64,000 bases of DNA, taken from positions 1-64,000 of the IMG/VR virus record IMGVR_UViG_3300020061_000004, one strand, 5' to 3'. The DNA is from a virus. A program made the translations under genes and the position numbers. A model generated the notes under the pieces. The model saw only the letters and a program-made list of their open reading frames with translations. It had not been told where the DNA came from and did no database searches. This document shows, one piece after another, positions 54,501 through 62,938 of this stretch (positions are counted from its first letter, which is position 1; each line of letters opens with the position of its first letter).

Positions 54501-56642
54501 ACCATATTCCTCAGTTTCAATCTTTATTTCATCTCCTATTGTAGGATTTGCAAAACTTGTATCTGGGCTATGAAATGTATATCTTTTACTTGCAGAGAAT
54601 GTAATAGGAGGACCAGAAGGTTCATCATTATTAGAGCTACCTACATATCCTGCATTAGAATTTGAGATAAATGGATCATCTCTAAGATCATTAAATGGAT
54701 AGTTAGGGTAATACCAATCCTGATTTGTTGTCTGAGTGGTATTATACTTCCATACATCGTATAATAAGCCTTTAGCTACTACTGATTTATGTCCAAATCT
54801 ATTTCCTCTTACTATTCTATATCCAACAATTCTATCAGCTTGTGCTTGTGTAATTACTCCTGCTGTAACAGAAGCAGTAATAGAATCTACAACACTCTGA
54901 TGATCAATTCTTACACCTAAAGGAAAGACAATGTTCTTATCATTATATCCTTTAGTTCCACTAAGTCCATCATGGATATGGGAAACGAGAGAATCAGGCA
55001 TTTTATGATGTCTGATAGGTTGTCCACAAAGATCACCAAATAAGTCAGGACGATTCGGATATAAATCTGTCGATTCCCAGTATGAGAAGTCACCATATTG
55101 AAAACATCTATCATCATCACAAGTTGAAAGAATATTTGGATTAGGATTCGTGAATATCAGTTGTGCTGTATTATATACCTGCCAAGTCTTGTTTCTAGGG
55201 TCTCCTGTACATGAAGGATCACTAATAACATCAGCATTAGTTACAATAGCATTGACATTTATACCATACTGAGACTGAAAATAAGCAGCAGAAGGACCAG
55301 GAATATGTCCTACAACACTTTCTTCGCCTGTATCATAGATAAGAACAAGACCAAATGCATATACTTCATCCCTCATATAGGAACGAAACTTATTTACAAA
55401 TCTTGCGGCTCTATAAGCAGGTTCTGGAATAGCAGCACTCTGCCAGAATAGTTTTACATTATTAGAGATAAGTTGTATGTTTAACTTATCTGATTGTTCT
55501 AAGTCTCCCCAGAATAAGAAGTTATTTGATGAAGCTACAATACCAGCTTTTTGATAGTATACTTTAGCTTCGAATAAGTCAGCTTCTGTTATAGCACGTG
55601 TAGCCTTCTCATTACCAGAATATGTTATAATTTTCTGTGTTATAGGAAATGTACCAACAAAATCAATACTAGTGACACTATTAATAGTCTTTATTACTAC
55701 TAAATTATAGAATAAAAGAGGAGATTGAAAGTCCAGATTATCTATCTGAATCTTTATAGCCTGATCTGTTATATAATCTGTTTCAAAAGTTTCTTCTCTG
55801 GTGAAGATAGGAATTGGATTAGTAGCAGGGAAATAAGGACTTCTTTTTAGTCCAGATTCTTCTGCAAAAGATATAGCAAATTGATATACTCCAGCTTTAA
55901 GTGATCCACCAGATACAACATCAATAAGTTCAATACAAGGATATTCAATAACAGGATCAAGTAGTGTTTTATTACAATCTAACTCATTAGCATAGATTGG
56001 TACATCACAATTATCTGGATCAGTGCCAGTTACTACTTTAAATAATATATCTAAGGTTAAAGGTTGTGTAGGATCATCATTTACATAATCAAACATTATA
56101 TAACGATATGGATTTAATCCATCTGCAAAGTATATAGAAAGATTACATGGTTCTAATCTATAGACTATCCTTACAGGATGATCTATAGAGAAATTCATAC
56201 AATTTGTTGTTATAATTGTCTGATAACTACAGCAGTTAGGAATCTTCATATTCTGAAGTTCGGATTGTACTGGAACATATTCTGCTCCACAATCATCACA
56301 TTTTGCTGTATTACTATCACTATCTCCTAGTCTTTCATCACAATCCCCTTTACCTATAATCTCTCCTATTTCTGATTCTCCTGTTATAGGATTAACAAGT
56401 ATAAGAAGTATTCTCTGTTGTTCTATAACATTTGCATACCCTATCACTTGTTTTCCAGCAGGAAAGCCAGCACAAGGAAGATTACTACCTTCATTCTGTA
56501 AAAGAGGAAAACCATTACCACTAAATTCTTCAACTACTGCATTTAAAGCAAAGTCATACCCTTGTTCACCCAGATTTTGTGGATGAAGATCAGTATTCAT
56601 ACCCTTTACAGGTGTTGAAATGTTGCTGGTATTATTAGGCAT
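51507..56642 (-). CDS. crAss-like muzzle / distal tail tube protein, 1711 aa
   Basis: The N-terminus (STPVKGMNTDLHPQNLGEQG, then YDFALNAVVEEFSG and a QNEGSN segment) matches the opening I know for muzzle-type proteins of crAss-like phages, which close the tail beneath the ring proteins, equivalent to tail tubular protein B of podoviruses. The body is beta-rich, with PxxNGxx-type loops and a CDDCGAEYVPVQ cysteine cluster near residue 115 that might bind zinc. Long Thr/Gly/Pro-rich loops occur mid-protein (about 780-880). The C-terminal region (YFCNKSWTISYNFFLKSWVS) is a repeat-like propeller strand pattern. Gene order (cargo, muzzle, ring proteins) is that of crAss-like phages. Length and order support the call; the exact homologue is unverified. 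Confidence 0.75.
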   Translation of the reverse strand: MPNNTSNISTPVKGMNTDLHPQNLGEQGYDFALNAVVEEFSGNGFPLLQNEGSNLPCAGFPAGKQVIGYANVIEQQRILLILVNPITGESEIGEIIGKGDCDERLGDSDSNTAKCDDCGAEYVPVQSELQNMKIPNCCSYQTIITTNCMNFSIDHPVRIVYRLEPCNLSIYFADGLNPYRYIMFDYVNDDPTQPLTLDILFKVVTGTDPDNCDVPIYANELDCNKTLLDPVIEYPCIELIDVVSGGSLKAGVYQFAISFAEESGLKRSPYFPATNPIPIFTREETFETDYITDQAIKIQIDNLDFQSPLLFYNLVVIKTINSVTSIDFVGTFPITQKIITYSGNEKATRAITEADLFEAKVYYQKAGIVASSNNFLFWGDLEQSDKLNIQLISNNVKLFWQSAAIPEPAYRAARFVNKFRSYMRDEVYAFGLVLIYDTGEESVVGHIPGPSAAYFQSQYGINVNAIVTNADVISDPSCTGDPRNKTWQVYNTAQLIFTNPNPNILSTCDDDRCFQYGDFSYWESTDLYPNRPDLFGDLCGQPIRHHKMPDSLVSHIHDGLSGTKGYNDKNIVFPLGVRIDHQSVVDSITASVTAGVITQAQADRIVGYRIVRGNRFGHKSVVAKGLLYDVWKYNTTQTTNQDWYYPNYPFNDLRDDPFISNSNAGYVGSSNNDEPSGPPITFSASKRYTFHSPDTSFANPTIGDEIKIETEEYGTANTYFNYADLQAKEKMLSAFAYALALAGGLVAMLTSYQPQQTENYTVRADVVKRVNAYTTDTDASGNIPVGIVSGTLAEGTGEITTISTPESWDGSGTTDVPNIDERDIQSSSQLGDPADPSSPPATLSGPFWNPSTGVDIGSLAGVGTRIAERNITTIQGTPQQIKSGLYPGMDPAFNALILAQNAFNQFALVLTETNVIIDLIKSLVPYKNYAVQAQAVGIYNNYSNVTNSGFKRREIENYSYLKPELSLINENITGLISGQSTIHFNNFNRESSLYLKTLETNTAFPAPTNVDGSRFIMNANDDFSNHINQIYTSQISSYYGSIKNYVPDQYGNINDIQYIDTGSCIYFKNNTYVDCQLNIFGGDVFINRFAIKRKHSFWISTNFRNIDGADIDYTILGNVGYPRYWYQTTTGIAQALTSGNITDLFTNPWQILGRPNSNLDCKTEKFFYQNGVMYLYNYGIPYFLVESDRDVDFRTAQNSLQGDFYPHTTDLNFWLQEKNVPPSEDNTFFYNNTYSKQNEEHFYGQYPPDFQPNRQCRVNFPNGIIFSNGPNWLNYRPNDFYNFPLSNGKLIAVDGIENDKVLVRSENTFQIFNAYITIPTNTPDSIQVGTGGMFASKPQEYSHTTLGYGGAQSQFILNTEYGHIWVDSKRGQIFNLSPEGLDEISKNGMKNWFKENLPFQLLKDFPSMTDSDLDNSFKGVGTTLCFDKRFNRFLITKLDYKVIDPTVEWDPIAKVFFIPTVPTRTVVNLTDIKYFCNKSWTISYNFFLKSWVSYHSYLPNYYIEGVDYFISGSNSATSTASIHNQTNKSYQVFGGKLYPFTIQTITKPDINKNNQNSIEYGLDVIRYHNQFDPYYTIDKTFNKAVVFTQNQNSGQLNLEYHDKRNLNTLRQFPIQNIDSTTIRVTNADGIWRINTFYDIVNNRLNNMPLWLNNCANTEKKLNNKALDYQMPDLNKRRIRGEYCRVKLSNDATSNYKFIFKWLVNHEVKTYR

Positions 56643-57559
56643 TAACTATTGAAATTAGTCTGATTGTATATTCTAAGATTCTTTCTCTGTACTCTAATAT
56701 AATTGATAGTTTGCTGGAAAGAAGGCATTTTACACCAATAAGCAGCTTGCTTTATTGAATCATCTGAGTTTGCTCTAGCTATCTTATATCTATCATCAAG
56801 ATTAGCTATTACACCATTAAACCAAAGGTCTTCAATTACACGATAGATAATATAGTCTTCCATTGCTTTCTCAATGAATGTATTATGAGGAACCATTGGA
56901 AGTCCTGTCTCTTCATCCATTGCAAAACCATAATATTTCATGAAGATATGTCCATGCTCAAAGTGAGTATGGATAAATCCATTATCAATAGTTATTTCTG
57001 GAGTATCATGATGACGGAAGTTTCTTTCATCAATATCAATATCATGTCGTCCAAACTTCTCAATAGGACGAGCACCTGTTCCTAGTCTAAGTAATGTAGG
57101 ACGTCTATAGTTGAAAGTATTAGGCTTACCATGAATATATGTTCTAGCTCTTAATACTTCACCTTCTACGAAATCAAACTTAGCTGATAAGCAGTTATTA
57201 CCTTTACATTGTACAAATGGCTGCCATGTTTCCTCTAAATACATAGAGAAACCCTCTTGTGGAAAACAGTCTTCTTTAGACTGGCTTGTCATTGTAAGAG
57301 GGTCAGTGGAATAAGCAGCATATAAATACTGGAAGTTGTCAGGAAGAGCTGTCTTATGGTGTTTAACTTCAAGTAATACTTGCCCTTCTTCAGAGATAGA
57401 AACACCTAGTTTTTCAAATACTTCCTTTACATAATAGTAAAAGTCACCTTCATCAATTACACCAGATGCATCAAATGAGCTGAGCCTTTTCTTAATTCTA
57501 GCGAAAAGTCTTTCAGTTGTCTCATATTTGAGCATCTTATTTGGATCAATAACTCCCAT
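56642..57559 (-). CDS. ring/tail-tube protein, 305 aa
   Basis: Starts MGVIDPNKMLKYETTERLFA and contains a beta-rich centre (FVQCKGNNCLSAKFDFVEGE, HTHFEHGHIFMKYYGFAMDEETGLPMVPH) and a helical end with YIRVQRKNLRIYN. It lies between the muzzle gene and two small genes in the ring-protein position of crAss-like phages. Probably forms a tail ring or collar layer. Overlaps the preceding gene by 14 nt and the muzzle gene by 1 nt. No enzyme motif. Confidence 0.65.
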   Translation of the reverse strand: MGVIDPNKMLKYETTERLFARIKKRLSSFDASGVIDEGDFYYYVKEVFEKLGVSISEEGQVLLEVKHHKTALPDNFQYLYAAYSTDPLTMTSQSKEDCFPQEGFSMYLEETWQPFVQCKGNNCLSAKFDFVEGEVLRARTYIHGKPNTFNYRRPTLLRLGTGARPIEKFGRHDIDIDERNFRHHDTPEITIDNGFIHTHFEHGHIFMKYYGFAMDEETGLPMVPHNTFIEKAMEDYIIYRVIEDLWFNGVIANLDDRYKIARANSDDSIKQAAYWCKMPSFQQTINYIRVQRKNLRIYNQTNFNS

Positions 57560-58073
57560 TTTCTTCTAATTTTAGTTTCTTATGAACTAGTTTTTCGAGT
57601 TTATTAAAATCCCAGAAATCTTTAAGAGTCCACTCATTATAATCTTTTTCAGCTCTTATATTTTTAGATACCTCATTTCTAAGATTTCTAAGAGGAGCAA
57701 ACTTATAGACTTCATTAAAGGCAAACCGGGAAATTCCAGTTTTAAACCATTTTATATGATAACGATAGCCAAAACTATGTAGATTTAAGTAGTAAATAGT
57801 CTTACTATACTTCTTAGTATCAGCCCAGTTTATAGCTTTTTTCTTAGTTTTATACTTTATAACACACAGATAACCAAGGTTTTCTGGGAGTTTAAACCCA
57901 TCACTATCTTCTACGATAGCATCAAATATCTTCTTATTAGATACTTTAATTATCTCTGAAAATTGAGAATAACTAATATCACTCTTGGTCTTTTCTTTAT
58001 AAAGTTTCCAGAGAGCTGGAGATAATACTTGATCTCTATCTGGTAGTTGATAATGTGTACCTTTATGCGGCAT
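57546..58073 (-). CDS. conserved-context hypothetical protein, 175 aa
   Basis: Not recognised. Basic and rich in Lys and Tyr (GYLCVIKYKTKKKAINWADT, LHSFGYRYHIKWFKTGI), ending in a helical basic region with KLEKLVHKKLKLEE. A beta-hairpin core with flanking helices seems likely. It sits inside the ring-protein operon with short overlaps on both sides, so a tail assembly or virion role is expected. The high positive charge is unusual among its neighbours and could mean nucleic-acid contact. Confidence 0.6.
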   Translation of the reverse strand: MPHKGTHYQLPDRDQVLSPALWKLYKEKTKSDISYSQFSEIIKVSNKKIFDAIVEDSDGFKLPENLGYLCVIKYKTKKKAINWADTKKYSKTIYYLNLHSFGYRYHIKWFKTGISRFAFNEVYKFAPLRNLRNEVSKNIRAEKDYNEWTLKDFWDFNKLEKLVHKKLKLEENGSY

Positions 58074-58777
58074 TATTGCTTCTCCTTAACTTTTTCGTTA
58101 GTATTCAAGTTTGGAGCTTCATCTACTACATTACGTTTATAGAAGTTAAATAGGTCTTTTAGAGTTTCCTGCTTTACTACAGATACTAGATAGTCAGGAC
58201 ATACAAAGGGTTGATCTAGTATACTTACACATTCCTGTTCACTTTCTGGAATACATGAATTAAGTTTATTAGCCTCAGCAGGTTCTAGGAATACACCTCT
58301 CAGGGTGACAGTAGTTACAAGTGCATCAGGTACAATGAGAAAACCATTCTGAATCCAATAATACTTGATTCTCTTATCATAAAACTCACGATTTAGGATA
58401 TTCTTATACTGTTCTGGGGTGGTGAAAGTGAATTCTCGGGAAAACTTAGGGTTTAATACCTGTAAAAGCTCTCTAAACTTATTCTGAATAAGATCAGGAA
58501 TCTTCTTCCTACTCTTCATTACCATAGTACAATTAGGTATATCAATATCACAGCAGTCTACTAAAGGAACCTCACAAAGTTCTACACAAGACACATTAGT
58601 CCATATCTCTGACATGGTATAAAGCCTACGTGATTCAGAATCTCTATTGATAAATAAGGAAGCAAATGAACGAAGCTTTGATAGAATATACCTTTTACTC
58701 ACTCTATCATCTAAGTTTAAGGCTCTTAGATCGTTCACAATATCGGAGATAATTTCTCTATTAGTTAATGATGCCAT
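58073..58777 (-). CDS. ring/tail-stub protein, 234 aa
   Basis: Helical N-terminus (TNREIISDIVNDLRALNLDD, then RVSKRYILSKLRSFASLFIN), followed by a beta-rich part with ELCEVPLVDCCDIDIPNC and VSVVKQETLKDLFNFYKRN. An N-terminal helical pair before a beta domain is seen in podovirus head-tail adaptors and tail tubular A-type proteins. It is the first gene after the late-type promoter at 58793-58844, at the head of the ring/muzzle/cargo run. No enzyme motif. Confidence 0.6.
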   Translation of the reverse strand: MASLTNREIISDIVNDLRALNLDDRVSKRYILSKLRSFASLFINRDSESRRLYTMSEIWTNVSCVELCEVPLVDCCDIDIPNCTMVMKSRKKIPDLIQNKFRELLQVLNPKFSREFTFTTPEQYKNILNREFYDKRIKYYWIQNGFLIVPDALVTTVTLRGVFLEPAEANKLNSCIPESEQECVSILDQPFVCPDYLVSVVKQETLKDLFNFYKRNVVDEAPNLNTNEKVKEKQ

Positions 58778-58792
58778 AATGAAAAATAGTTA

Positions 58793-58844
58793 CAAATATA
58801 CATTATTTGTATGGTATTATGAAACGTGTAAACAAAAATGGTTA
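58793..58844 (-). promoter_or_regulatory. late-type promoter at the head of the ring/muzzle operon
   Basis: Read leftward: TAACCA-N7-TTACACGTTT (58844-58822), 21 nt, then TATATTTG (58800-58793). The upstream block agrees at 20 of 23 bases with that at 32050-32028. The canonical TTTG at -33 is replaced by TTTC. The -7 box ends 16 nt before the ATG at 58777. Confidence 0.75.
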
Positions 58845-58847
58845 TAA

Positions 58848-58873
58848 TAAAAAACCCCTGTAGAAACAGGGGT
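58848..58873 (-). terminator. intrinsic terminator after the metallophosphoesterase gene
   Basis: Perfect 8-bp stem ACCCCTGT (58854-58861) / ACAGGGGT (58866-58873), 4-nt loop. Read leftward it is followed by a T6 tract and TATT. It abuts the late-type promoter block, insulating it from the upstream gene. Confidence 0.85.
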
Positions 58874-58898
58874 AATTATGATCACTAAACAAGACATT

Positions 58899-60257
58899 TT
58901 AACTATGCATATAGTAATAGTTTGCTACTAATCCTTTATCAAAGTGGTAAAGGAATGCTTCAGCAGCTTTAAGGCTTAAATATCCTTTTTCAGCATGCCA
59001 AGCGTCATTTGCCGACAAGGAATTAAGGATTTTAACTGTAAAACCTGGGTATTCTTGGACATCTGTGAACTTAACCTGTTTCGAGTGATGGAAGTGACCC
59101 ACATGCACTCGTCTAAACTTAGTGGCCGCCCAGAGAGTTGGTTGTTCAGTCGCGCAGATGATCCCCAAATCATTGAGCTTTTCTCTGTGTCCATGTGTGT
59201 ACATGATAAGGTTCTGTCCATACTGATAGTATTTACGTGGAGTATGTGTGTTAATGACTTTTACATACTTATTTGTGTGAAACCATGCATCTAATACCTC
59301 TCCAAGAGTAAATGTAGAAATACTATCATGATTTCCCGGTATAATTATCACATCTACAGGTGCAATAGTAGATAGTTTTTCTATAGTTTCAATTAATAGA
59401 GTCTTTGCAGTCTGGAACATCTTCCCAAAGCGTGAATCACATGATACGGGTGTACCGGCAGTAGTAGTATTACTAGCATTATCCACATTAATGAGGTCAT
59501 TACCAACAGGAAGAATGATTTTTGCTACATTTTCCAGATTAACACGAGACAGTAATTCTTCTACTGCCTTTGTATAACGATCTACAGCAATTTTACTATC
59601 ATAAGCTTCTCCTGTTTCCTTTCCCCATGCCAGTTTACCAATATGCAAATCAGGAATGTTGATTTCTAATGCATGTACCTTTTCAACCTTAGATGGAACT
59701 GCATATTCAATACCAATATTACTATAAGGACTATATCCCTTGATTTCATCAAGAAACTTCTTCTTGTCGAATTCAACTGAGCTTTCCTTTTTATTTTTAA
59801 CTTTAGCCTTCACCGAATATAGTGGCTTAGACTCGATCTCTCCTTGGTTGTTCTTAATCCAAGCATTGTATGATTTAATCTCATAATCTGATATATTTCC
59901 CTTATCAAGATTGATCTTTGCAACACTTATAAGATCATCAAGATTCTCTACTTTATCTTCTGTAGTATGTGTATATACAGATTCTGCATCTTCTACTTTA
60001 TATGACCAACCAGTATTAGGAAGAGTTAGTGATCGAGTAGGGTCTTTTACTAAAGACTGATCATAATCTACACTATAATATCCAATTGTTGCAGTAGTAA
60101 GGGGTTTGTTTGTTTTATTTAATTGTCTCCAACGTTTACGAGCTTTTTCAGGATGAATATTAAACTTTGCAGCAATTTTATTGTAATATCCTACTTCATT
60201 TGTCTTTTTAGGATTTGCCATTATATATTCATCAACTAACTTATTCAGTTCACTCAT
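58899..60257 (-). CDS. metallophosphoesterase with N-terminal helix-turn-helix-like domain
   Basis: Start moved to the ATG at 60257 (MSELNKLVDEYI); the longer ORF would cross the -7 box of its promoter. Residues 1-50 look like a helix-turn-helix (NEVGYYNKIAAKFNIHPEKA, then RKRWRQLN). The C-terminal ~260 residues hold a full metallophosphoesterase: NIPDLHIGKLAWG, VGNDLINVD, PGNHDS, MYTHGHREK and VGHFHH. A DNA- or RNA-binding head on a phosphoesterase suggests a nucleic-acid phosphatase or nuclease, but the substrate is unknown. It is a single-gene unit with its own host-type promoter and terminator, unlike its virion-gene neighbours, so it may be expressed early. Confidence 0.78.
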   Translation of the reverse strand: MSELNKLVDEYIMANPKKTNEVGYYNKIAAKFNIHPEKARKRWRQLNKTNKPLTTATIGYYSVDYDQSLVKDPTRSLTLPNTGWSYKVEDAESVYTHTTEDKVENLDDLISVAKINLDKGNISDYEIKSYNAWIKNNQGEIESKPLYSVKAKVKNKKESSVEFDKKKFLDEIKGYSPYSNIGIEYAVPSKVEKVHALEINIPDLHIGKLAWGKETGEAYDSKIAVDRYTKAVEELLSRVNLENVAKIILPVGNDLINVDNASNTTTAGTPVSCDSRFGKMFQTAKTLLIETIEKLSTIAPVDVIIIPGNHDSISTFTLGEVLDAWFHTNKYVKVINTHTPRKYYQYGQNLIMYTHGHREKLNDLGIICATEQPTLWAATKFRRVHVGHFHHSKQVKFTDVQEYPGFTVKILNSLSANDAWHAEKGYLSLKAAEAFLYHFDKGLVANYYYMHS

Positions 60258-60273
60258 TTTGTTATATTTTACA

Positions 60274-60305
60274 CAAAAATACACAAAATCTCTGATATAT
60301 CCAAA
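60274..60305 (-). promoter_or_regulatory. Bacteroidota-type promoter for the metallophosphoesterase gene
   Basis: Read leftward: TTTG (60305-60302), 20-nt spacer, TATTTTTG (60281-60274), an exact consensus match. The -7 box ends 17 nt before the ATG at 60257. The -33 box lies in the T-tract of the preceding terminator. Confidence 0.78.
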
Positions 60306-60334
60306 TAAAAAATCCCCTCCTAGAAAAGAGGGGA
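60305..60334 (-). terminator. intrinsic terminator of the right-end tail operon
   Basis: Stem TCCCCTC (60313-60319) / GAGGGGA (60328-60334) with an 8-nt loop; read leftward it is followed by TTTTTTATTTGG. It ends the operon whose last gene stops at 60377 and overlaps the promoter for the next gene. Confidence 0.8.
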
Positions 60335-60376
60335 CAGAACCTATCCAAAAACCAACAAAAGCATAGGGTCTTAAAG

Positions 60377-62140
60377 TTATTTTAATTCGAGTACTTTTAC
60401 CTTATCACTCAACTCTTTAACTGCATTTATTAGTGTAAAGATTAGAGTATCTGTATCAAGTTTTTTGAAATCCTCAATATTATAATAATGACTTTTTTCA
60501 GTAACTACAGCTTCAGGTATAATCTTTTCTATTTCTTGTGCAATTACACCTACACGTTTATCACCAGTAGTATTGTCTTTAAAATGAAACTTTAATGTAT
60601 TAATTTTTTCAATTTCATCAAGTCCTCTTGTATAAGATTCAAAACCAGTTTTTACTCTTTCATCTGATGTTACAACAACTCCTGTAGAGAAACTATTTGT
60701 CATAGTGCTACCTTCTTGGAAGATAGCATGTTTATTAGTTATACGTGCTCCATAATCACTTGTAGTAATATCATCAATATATAAACCATAGTAGTCAGCA
60801 ACAGTTCCTGTATAAACTGCACCAGTTGGTGCTGTATTAATACCTCTTGCTCTTATTGCTGCCCATCTTGATACATTTCCTGCATCAGATGCAAAAGCAA
60901 CAAATGTACCATTACTTACTATATTATCTACTGATACACTACCAGCATTTTCTTTAAACATAACACCCACTACACCTGCATATCCATCACATCCAGGAGC
61001 TAATGTAACTGCACCAGTTGCATTTATTCTCATTTCTCCATGAATCGCAGATTTTATTGAGTTAATAGCATCTGTCTGTGCTCCACCATCAATTTCTAAT
61101 AAACCAAATATTCCATTTAATCCTGTAGAAGCAAATGTTCCTGTAGTTGATATAGTTGCAGCACTAGTCTTTCCACCAGATACTACATAAGTATTTTCTA
61201 TCTGAAAGTTAGCTCCAGTACCGGGAGTACCTTCACCCATGTATAATACAGGATTGTCATGATACTTCAAATTAAAAGTAGCAAAATCAATATCTGTATT
61301 CTTAATTAATGGACCACCCATCTGAACTGTATTACCAGTAATGCTAAGACCATTATTAGCAGCATTAACTGTACCGGAATTGCCTACGAATAAACCATCA
61401 CTATTTACAGTAATATTATTACCAGCAGTAACTGATACTTTAACATTAGCAGTTAAGACATTAGGAGTAGTAGTTGAAAGATTAAGATCAACTGTAGCTG
61501 TATCATTAGCTTGTAAACCTGCTGTTAATAAGCAATTTGCAAGCTGTTCCCTGACACCTAAGTTAGAACTACATAATGCACTAGCAAAGCAAGCAGCGTT
61601 GAATGTAGGGCGTATTACAAGGGTTCCAGAATTATCTAGGACATCAATAGATATACAACCATCTACAGTAGTGTCTCCTACTACCTGATTAAATAAATAA
61701 TCAGGAGAATCATTAGCATCTACCTTTACAAAGAAATTAGGATTGGGATTAGTGGCAAGGAGTCCATTAGCTGTAGCAGATAATAGATTACCAACAGTTG
61801 GGTCTATTATTACATTACCACTTAATGTTCTTCCATCAAGGCCAACAGTTAAATCTAATGTGTTTGTATCAAGAGGAATGATAGGAGTATTAGCTGTACT
61901 ACCAAACTTTGCATCTATTGCATCAAATATTGTCTGAGCAGAACTACCATTAGGAAGTCCTAGATTTATTAGATTAGTTGCAGGAGGGATGAAGCCTGGA
62001 TATGTAGGATGATAGATAACACAAGCAGAATCCATTTCTGAATTACAGTTTGCATTTTCATTACATTGATCACAATAAGGAACTACTACACAATTACATC
62101 TAAGATGGTCTGGGCCACCACAAGTTGAGCAAATAGGCAT
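60377..62140 (-). CDS. tail spike/fibre with Cys-rich N-terminus and C-terminal S74 intramolecular chaperone
   Basis: 587 residues. The N-terminus has CSTCGGPDHLRCNC and YCDQCNENANC (possible zinc or disulfide clusters), then DSACVIYHPTYPG, a motif shared with the next gene. The centre is Thr/Asn/Gly-rich beta repeat. The C-terminal ~100 residues read TSDERVKTGFESYTRGLDEI, then VGVIAQEIEKIIPEAVV and a terminal coiled coil (INAVKELSDKVKVLEL). This is the peptidase S74 chaperone that assembles trimeric spikes and then cuts itself off, usually just before the Asp of SD(E/R). Host receptor binding is likely; no glycan hydrolase motif was recognised. Confidence 0.85.
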   Translation of the reverse strand: MPICSTCGGPDHLRCNCVVVPYCDQCNENANCNSEMDSACVIYHPTYPGFIPPATNLINLGLPNGSSAQTIFDAIDAKFGSTANTPIIPLDTNTLDLTVGLDGRTLSGNVIIDPTVGNLLSATANGLLATNPNPNFFVKVDANDSPDYLFNQVVGDTTVDGCISIDVLDNSGTLVIRPTFNAACFASALCSSNLGVREQLANCLLTAGLQANDTATVDLNLSTTTPNVLTANVKVSVTAGNNITVNSDGLFVGNSGTVNAANNGLSITGNTVQMGGPLIKNTDIDFATFNLKYHDNPVLYMGEGTPGTGANFQIENTYVVSGGKTSAATISTTGTFASTGLNGIFGLLEIDGGAQTDAINSIKSAIHGEMRINATGAVTLAPGCDGYAGVVGVMFKENAGSVSVDNIVSNGTFVAFASDAGNVSRWAAIRARGINTAPTGAVYTGTVADYYGLYIDDITTSDYGARITNKHAIFQEGSTMTNSFSTGVVVTSDERVKTGFESYTRGLDEIEKINTLKFHFKDNTTGDKRVGVIAQEIEKIIPEAVVTEKSHYYNIEDFKKLDTDTLIFTLINAVKELSDKVKVLELK

Positions 62141-62141
62141 A

Positions 62142-62927
62142 TTATACAGTTGTTATTGTCTTAACGATTCCGTTTGCCTGAATCTTAAGAAGGTTTGAAG
62201 TGGTATTAAACCAATACTGTCCATCAAGAATTCCTGTAGGATCAGTAGCTAAATTACCAAGATATCCAATTACACCACAAGCAAGAGCAGCAAGACTTAC
62301 CGAGTTACCACCTACAATAGATAATGTCTTAGTAGTATTATCAAGTGAAAGTGTCTGAGGAGCAGAAAATATACCATCAGATAAAATAGAAGCTCTATTA
62401 TTAGCTGTAGCTGATATCTTCACCACCCCAGTGATAGTATGGTTCTGAGTACCTGAAACAGTAAAATCAATAGATGTACTATCTATAGGAGTAATAGGAA
62501 TTGTTGCAGCGGCAGTTGCAGCAGCTATAGCAGCACTCTGTGTAGCAAATTCAGTATCAACTGATTGTGCAAACTGTTGTAGAGTATTTATAGTAAATGG
62601 AACAGCTCTAAGAAAGGGAAGAGTGTAGTTTGGTACATTCATTACCTGTCCAATAGGTACTGCAACAGTATCCATAAATAACTGAAGAGTAGCTCCATTA
62701 TTTAAGCCAATAGGTGTAAGATTATTAATTATATCATTATTCTTATGATAGATGACACAATTAGAATCTAACTGAATTGGGCAACCAGTATTATTACACG
62801 TACATACAGGCTGACCACATCCACATCCGCCATATTGCCAACCAGAAGGAGCTATACGAGGATATTGAGGACCAAATGGAACAGCATCACTACCACATCC
62901 ACAACCAGAATAAAGAGGGTTAGGCAT
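62142..62927 (-). CDS. tail-tip protein with cysteine-rich N-terminus, 261 aa
   Basis: Begins with CGCGSD and CGCGQPVCTCNNTGC, then DSNCVIYHKNND, paralogous to the start of the 587-residue spike. A short LGL/IGLNNG-type motif follows, then an alanine-rich helix (TQSAAIAAATAAATIPITPI) and a beta-rich C-terminal half with GQYWFNTTSNLLKIQANG. It probably forms part of a fibre or tip with the neighbouring gene (1-nt gap). No enzyme motif. Confidence 0.68.
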   Translation of the reverse strand: MPNPLYSGCGCGSDAVPFGPQYPRIAPSGWQYGGCGCGQPVCTCNNTGCPIQLDSNCVIYHKNNDIINNLTPIGLNNGATLQLFMDTVAVPIGQVMNVPNYTLPFLRAVPFTINTLQQFAQSVDTEFATQSAAIAAATAAATIPITPIDSTSIDFTVSGTQNHTITGVVKISATANNRASILSDGIFSAPQTLSLDNTTKTLSIVGGNSVSLAALACGVIGYLGNLATDPTGILDGQYWFNTTSNLLKIQANGIVKTITTV

Positions 62928-62938
62928 TTTATTTTAAT

